This document shows positions 61,256-64,000 of a DNA stretch of 64,000 bases, in pieces. The translations under genes and the position numbers were made by a program. The stretch lies in contig NZ_CP081496.1 in NCBI RefSeq assembly GCF_019774615.1, positions 1,488,001 through 1,552,000 of the forward strand, written 5' to 3'. The notes beneath the pieces were generated by a model. It worked only from the letters and a program-made list of their open reading frames with translations, ran no database searches and was not told the DNA's origin. Source of the stretch: Streptomyces sp. BHT-5-2 (lineage in GTDB: Bacteria; Actinomycetota; Actinomycetes; Streptomycetales; Streptomycetaceae). Position 1 is the stretch's first letter; each line of letters opens with the position of its first letter.

Positions 61256-62179
61256 TTGGCAGCAGAAGGCGAATACGGCCTGACGGGGGAGGGACTGGGC
61301 CTGCACCTGCCGGCGGAGCGGCCCGGGAGCGACGGTGAGCACCTGGTGCAGCGGAGACTCGGGACGACCGGGCGCGCCGACCGTTTCTACGCGGACCAGG
61401 TCCTGGACCATCTCAATGTGCGGATGCAGGAGTTCGTCGCCCGACAGGAGATGTTCTTCCTGGCCACGGCGGACCGGCACGGCGAGTGCGACTCCACCTT
61501 CCGCGCCGGGCCGACCGGGTTCGTGCAGGTGCTGGGCGACCGGCTGCTGGCGTACCCGGAGTACCGCGGCAACGGCGTCATGGCGTCCGTCGGCAACCTC
61601 TCCGAGAACCCCCGGCTGGGCATCCTCATGATCGACTTCACCCGCGACCGGATCGGGCTGCACATCAACGGCCGGGCCCGGGTGGTGCTGGACGAGGAGA
61701 TGCGGGCCTATTACCCGGGCCTGCCGGTGGATCCGGTCCCCGGGCGGCGGGCCCAGTTGTGGGTGGCGGTCGAGGTCGAGGAGGCGTACGTCCACTGCTC
61801 CAAGCACATCCCGCATCTGCAGAAGGTGCCGGCGAACGAGCGCGGCGCCCGGGCCTGGGGCAGCGACGACTTCAAGCGCAAGGGCGGCGACTTCTTCGGG
61901 GCGGCCGCCGAGGCGGCGCAGCGGCAGCCCTTCCGGCGCCCCCGGCACACCAACGAGCATCTGCGCGGCGGGCTGCACGAGGACACGCCGGAACACGGCT
62001 ACGGGGCCGAGCCGGCGCCGGTGCCCGGTCAGCGGAACCGCGCGGGGGACACCGTGGCCGCGGAGCTCAACGGGGAGTTCCTCGACCGGGTCGAGCGGGT
62101 GCTGGCGCGTGCCCGGCCGCGCGGCCCCGCCGAGGACGCCCCGGAGTTCCGCGGCTGGTTCGACCGGCGCGACGGCTGA
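61256..62179 (+). CDS. Pyridoxamine 5'-phosphate oxidase-fold (flavin-binding split-barrel) protein
   Basis: A 307-residue protein with a flavin-split-barrel core: QEMFFLATADRHGECDSTFRAG and GNLSENPRLGILMIDF (about residues 68-140), then HCSKHIPHL. Related proteins bind FMN or F420 and reduce small substrates. I pick TTG 61256 because GGGAG lies 9 nt upstream and the stop of the globin gene is 4 bp before it; the open frame reaches 61190 inside the globin gene (GTG). Tight coupling suggests a shared redox role, perhaps electron supply. Confidence 0.82.
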   Translation: MAAEGEYGLTGEGLGLHLPAERPGSDGEHLVQRRLGTTGRADRFYADQVLDHLNVRMQEFVARQEMFFLATADRHGECDSTFRAGPTGFVQVLGDRLLAYPEYRGNGVMASVGNLSENPRLGILMIDFTRDRIGLHINGRARVVLDEEMRAYYPGLPVDPVPGRRAQLWVAVEVEEAYVHCSKHIPHLQKVPANERGARAWGSDDFKRKGGDFFGAAAEAAQRQPFRRPRHTNEHLRGGLHEDTPEHGYGAEPAPVPGQRNRAGDTVAAELNGEFLDRVERVLARARPRGPAEDAPEFRGWFDRRDG

Positions 62180-62190
62180 CGCCGGGGCGT

Positions 62191-62670
62191 TCAGCCCAGG
62201 TCGGGGGCGTGCATCGCGCGCACGCCCTCGATGTTGCCGTCCAGGTAGTGCCGCAGGGACAGCGGGACGACCTCGACCGAGGCGATCCCGACCCGGGTGA
62301 AGGGCACCCGCACGATCTCGTACTCGCCGCACGGCTCCTCGACCTCGGGGCCGTGCCGGCGGGACGGATCCATCGAGTCCAGCCGGCAGACGAAGAAGTG
62401 CTGCACCTTGACGCCGTCCACCCCGCCGTCGGTGATGTGCTCGACGGTGTCGACGAAGACCGGCAACACATCGGTGATCTTGGCGCCCAGCTCCTCGTCC
62501 AACTCGCGGTGGAGGGCCTCGATGACCGTGGCGTCCGCAGGCTCCACGCCGCCGCCCGGAGTGATCCAGTACGGGGCCCGGCCCGGCTTGGTGCGCTTGA
62601 TCAGGACGAGATCCTCTCCGTCGAGCAGGATCGCGCGGGCGGTGCGTTTGACGACTGGCCGTACGGTCAT
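62191..62670 (-). CDS. NUDIX hydrolase
   Basis: A 159-residue NUDIX-fold pyrophosphohydrolase. The NUDIX box is GGGVEPADATVIEALHRELDEELGA, matching Gx5Ex7REUxEExGU. Substrate unknown; nucleotide diphosphate derivatives are usual. ATG at 62668-62670. Convergent with the split-barrel gene, 11 bp apart. Confidence 0.9.
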   Translation of the reverse strand: MTVRPVVKRTARAILLDGEDLVLIKRTKPGRAPYWITPGGGVEPADATVIEALHRELDEELGAKITDVLPVFVDTVEHITDGGVDGVKVQHFFVCRLDSMDPSRRHGPEVEEPCGEYEIVRVPFTRVGIASVEVVPLSLRHYLDGNIEGVRAMHAPDLG

Positions 62671-62724
62671 GGTGGACAGATCCCGCAGTCACGGCCTGGT
62701 GAAACCCCTGTCCCAGGGCTCACG

Positions 62725-63621
62725 TCACCAGCCCGCCGCGGTGCGCAGCAGCCACTCGTGGGCCCGTGCGATGTGCGGCAGCCCCAGCGTCCCGGTCCGC
62801 ACGGCCAGGAAGTAGGTGCGCAGCGGGGGCACCGGCGGATCGAGCAGGGCGACGACCGCGCCGCGCTCCAACGCTTCGGTGCACAGGTAGCGGGGCAGCA
62901 CGGCCAGTCCCGCGCCCGCCGTGACGCAGGACAGCACCGCCCGCAGATCGCCGGTGACGACCGTGGCGGAGGCGGCGGGCTTGGCGTCGAAGACGGCGGC
63001 CCAGTAGCGGGCGATCAACGGCAGGCTCTCGTGGACCTCGACCAGCGGGACCGGGTCGAGGACCCGGACCCCGCGGTCCTGGAGGGTGCCGGGGCCGCCC
63101 AGCCGGGCCAGCCAGTGGGGCGCGGCGACCAGTACGTGTTCCTCGTCGCACAGCGGGGTGGCGGTGAGCAGCCCGCCGCGCGGCCGGGTGGTGGTGACGG
63201 TCAGGTCGTGGTGGCCGGCGGCCAGGCCGTTCAGCAACTCGTCGGCGTCGCCGAAGGCGGTGCGTATGGTCAGGCCCTGGGTGATCAGCGGGCTCAGCGC
63301 GGGTAAGGCGCGCTCGGCGGTGAACTCCGGGGGGCCGCCGAGATGGAGCGTGCGGGTCGGGGAGTCCTGGTCCAGGCCGGCCTCGGTGATCTCGGTGAGG
63401 GCGTCGAGATGGGGTGCGACCTTGTGGGCGAGCTCGTCGCCGAAGGTGGTGGCGGTGACGCCGCGGGCGCAGCGGACGAAGAGGGGGCGGCCCAACCGGC
63501 GTTCCAGCGTGCGTATCTGGCTGGTCACCGCGGGCTGGGAGAGCCCGAGCAGCGCCGCGGCCCGGGTGAACGATCCGGCCCGGTGGACCGTGACGAAGGT
63601 ACGCAGCAGCGCCAGATCCAT
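62725..63621 (-). CDS. LysR family transcriptional regulator
   Basis: A 298-residue LTTR. The N-terminal HTH reads LRTFVTVHRAGSFTRAAALLGLSQPAVTSQIRTLERRLGRPLFVR. The C-terminal effector domain is of the periplasmic-binding-protein type (RTLHLGGPPEF to LPRYLCTEALERGAVV). ATG at 63619-63621. It is upstream of the NUDIX gene on the same strand and may control a gene to its right that is outside the window. Confidence 0.92.
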   Translation of the reverse strand: MDLALLRTFVTVHRAGSFTRAAALLGLSQPAVTSQIRTLERRLGRPLFVRCARGVTATTFGDELAHKVAPHLDALTEITEAGLDQDSPTRTLHLGGPPEFTAERALPALSPLITQGLTIRTAFGDADELLNGLAAGHHDLTVTTTRPRGGLLTATPLCDEEHVLVAAPHWLARLGGPGTLQDRGVRVLDPVPLVEVHESLPLIARYWAAVFDAKPAASATVVTGDLRAVLSCVTAGAGLAVLPRYLCTEALERGAVVALLDPPVPPLRTYFLAVRTGTLGLPHIARAHEWLLRTAAGW

Positions 63622-63745
63622 TGCGTACCTCCTGCGGCCCCTCGGAAGCCTGGTCGCGGGCCAACTATAAATTTGTCGATAGGGCTGTGTCGCTAGCGTG
63701 ATTGGACACTGACGCTGAGTCAACTAGCCTTGTTGAAGCGGTTCG

Positions 63746-63759
63746 TTTCACGTGAAACA
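63746..63759. other. parS: parS site
   Basis: Perfect GTTTCACGTGAAAC between the LysR gene and the partial trans-sulfuration gene. It is immediately followed by a half-site (GTGAAACATCCGG). Confidence 0.95.
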
Positions 63760-63875
63760 TCCGGTCTGTGAAACATCCGGACCGGGCTCACGGGAACCGC
63801 CGGCCGGCAGGGTGACGAGGGGGGATACCCTGCCGGCCGTTTCCGCGCCGTGGAGACGTCGCACACGGCCGGGAT

Positions 63876-64000
63876 CTAGGGCTTCGCCGCGTCCAGCGCG
63901 CGCAGGACATCGGCGATCAGATCCGCCGGCTCCTCGACGCCGACGGAGAAGCGGATGAAGCCCTCCGGCACGTCGTCGCCGCCCCAGCGGGCGCGCCGCT
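63876..64000 (-). CDS. Cystathionine gamma-lyase/synthase-type enzyme, C-terminal end (partial)
   Basis: The last 40 residues of a PLP trans-sulfuration enzyme reading in from the right edge: RWGGDDVPEGFIRFSVGVEE..., then ADLIADVLRALD, the typical end of the Cys/Met metabolism family. Stop is TAG at 63876-63878. The rest of the gene is outside the window. Whether it makes or splits cystathionine cannot be told. Confidence 0.75.
   Translation of the reverse strand, partial: RRARWGGDDVPEGFIRFSVGVEEPADLIADVLRALDAAKP

Noticed and set aside
61486..63306. 606-codon plus-strand frame across the split-barrel, NUDIX and LysR genes
   Set aside because: Crosses three recognised genes in a non-coding frame; composition is repetitive.

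Overview
The window is the replication-origin region of a high-GC actinomycete chromosome, almost certainly a Streptomyces. It carries dnaN-oriC-dnaA-rpmH-rnpA-yidD-yidC-jag-rsmG-parA-parB in the actinobacterial order. It also has many DnaA boxes of the TTGTCCACA type and 21 perfect copies of the Streptomyces parS palindrome GTTTCACGTGAAAC. Streptomyces-type synteny continues through trxA-trxB-anti-sigma-sigM-pseudokinase-murJ-DUF6049, pcnA, ino1-padR, a class A PBP, rpsF-ssb-rpsR-rplI and dnaB.

Layout. 1-4.5 kb: dnaN (minus), oriC, dnaA (minus), then rpmH divergent. 4.3-10.2 kb: the plus-strand run from rpmH to parB (RNase P protein, YidD/YidC membrane insertion, Jag, RsmG, ParA/ParB). 10.4-21 kb: a GNAT gene, then a long minus-strand block transcribed from about 21 kb down to 11.3 kb (DUF6049 protein, MurJ, MviN-type pseudokinase, SigM, anti-sigma factor, thioredoxin reductase, thioredoxin). 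21-34 kb: CCA-adding enzyme, a Pro/Gln-rich membrane protein, an MFS carrier, inositol-phosphate synthase with a PadR regulator and a clear operator, a class A penicillin-binding protein, a GT87-like glycosyltransferase, an alanine-racemase-fold protein and a FemX-type peptidyltransferase. 34-40.3 kb: ribosomal/SSB operon, secreted trypsin-like protease, MATE carrier, dnaB.

40.35-47.15 kb is a Tn7-like transposon inserted 8 bp after the dnaB stop codon. It has a TnsA-like endonuclease, a TnsB-like DDE transposase, a TnsC/TniB ATPase, TniQ, a frameshifted multi-HTH gene and one GNAT cargo gene. Imperfect terminal inverted repeats (TGTAGGRTCTC-N5-TCGTGRCC) and internal repeats bound it. Its tnsA-side end faces the 3' end of dnaB, as the corresponding end of Tn7 faces glmS, which suggests dnaB may be a target gene.

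47.2-64 kb is more variable: a TetR/SDR pair sharing an upstream motif, a MerR DNA-binding domain fused to sliding-clamp-like domains, a TPR-like protein, a serine beta-lactamase-fold protein, a class V aminotransferase, a TetR with a C-terminal zinc-ribbon-like tail, GNAT, MarR/MFS, a small membrane protein, a HAD phosphatase, a flavohemoglobin with a long disordered N-terminus coupled to a pyridoxamine-oxidase-fold protein, NUDIX, LysR, and the C-terminal end of a cystathionine gamma-lyase/synthase-type enzyme at the right edge.

The most unusual items are the dnaB-adjacent Tn7-like element with its multi-HTH accessory gene, the MerR-clamp chimera, parS sites built into a coding sequence and into a perfect terminator hairpin, and a cluster of DnaA boxes upstream of dnaB. 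No tRNA, rRNA or CRISPR array was recognised.
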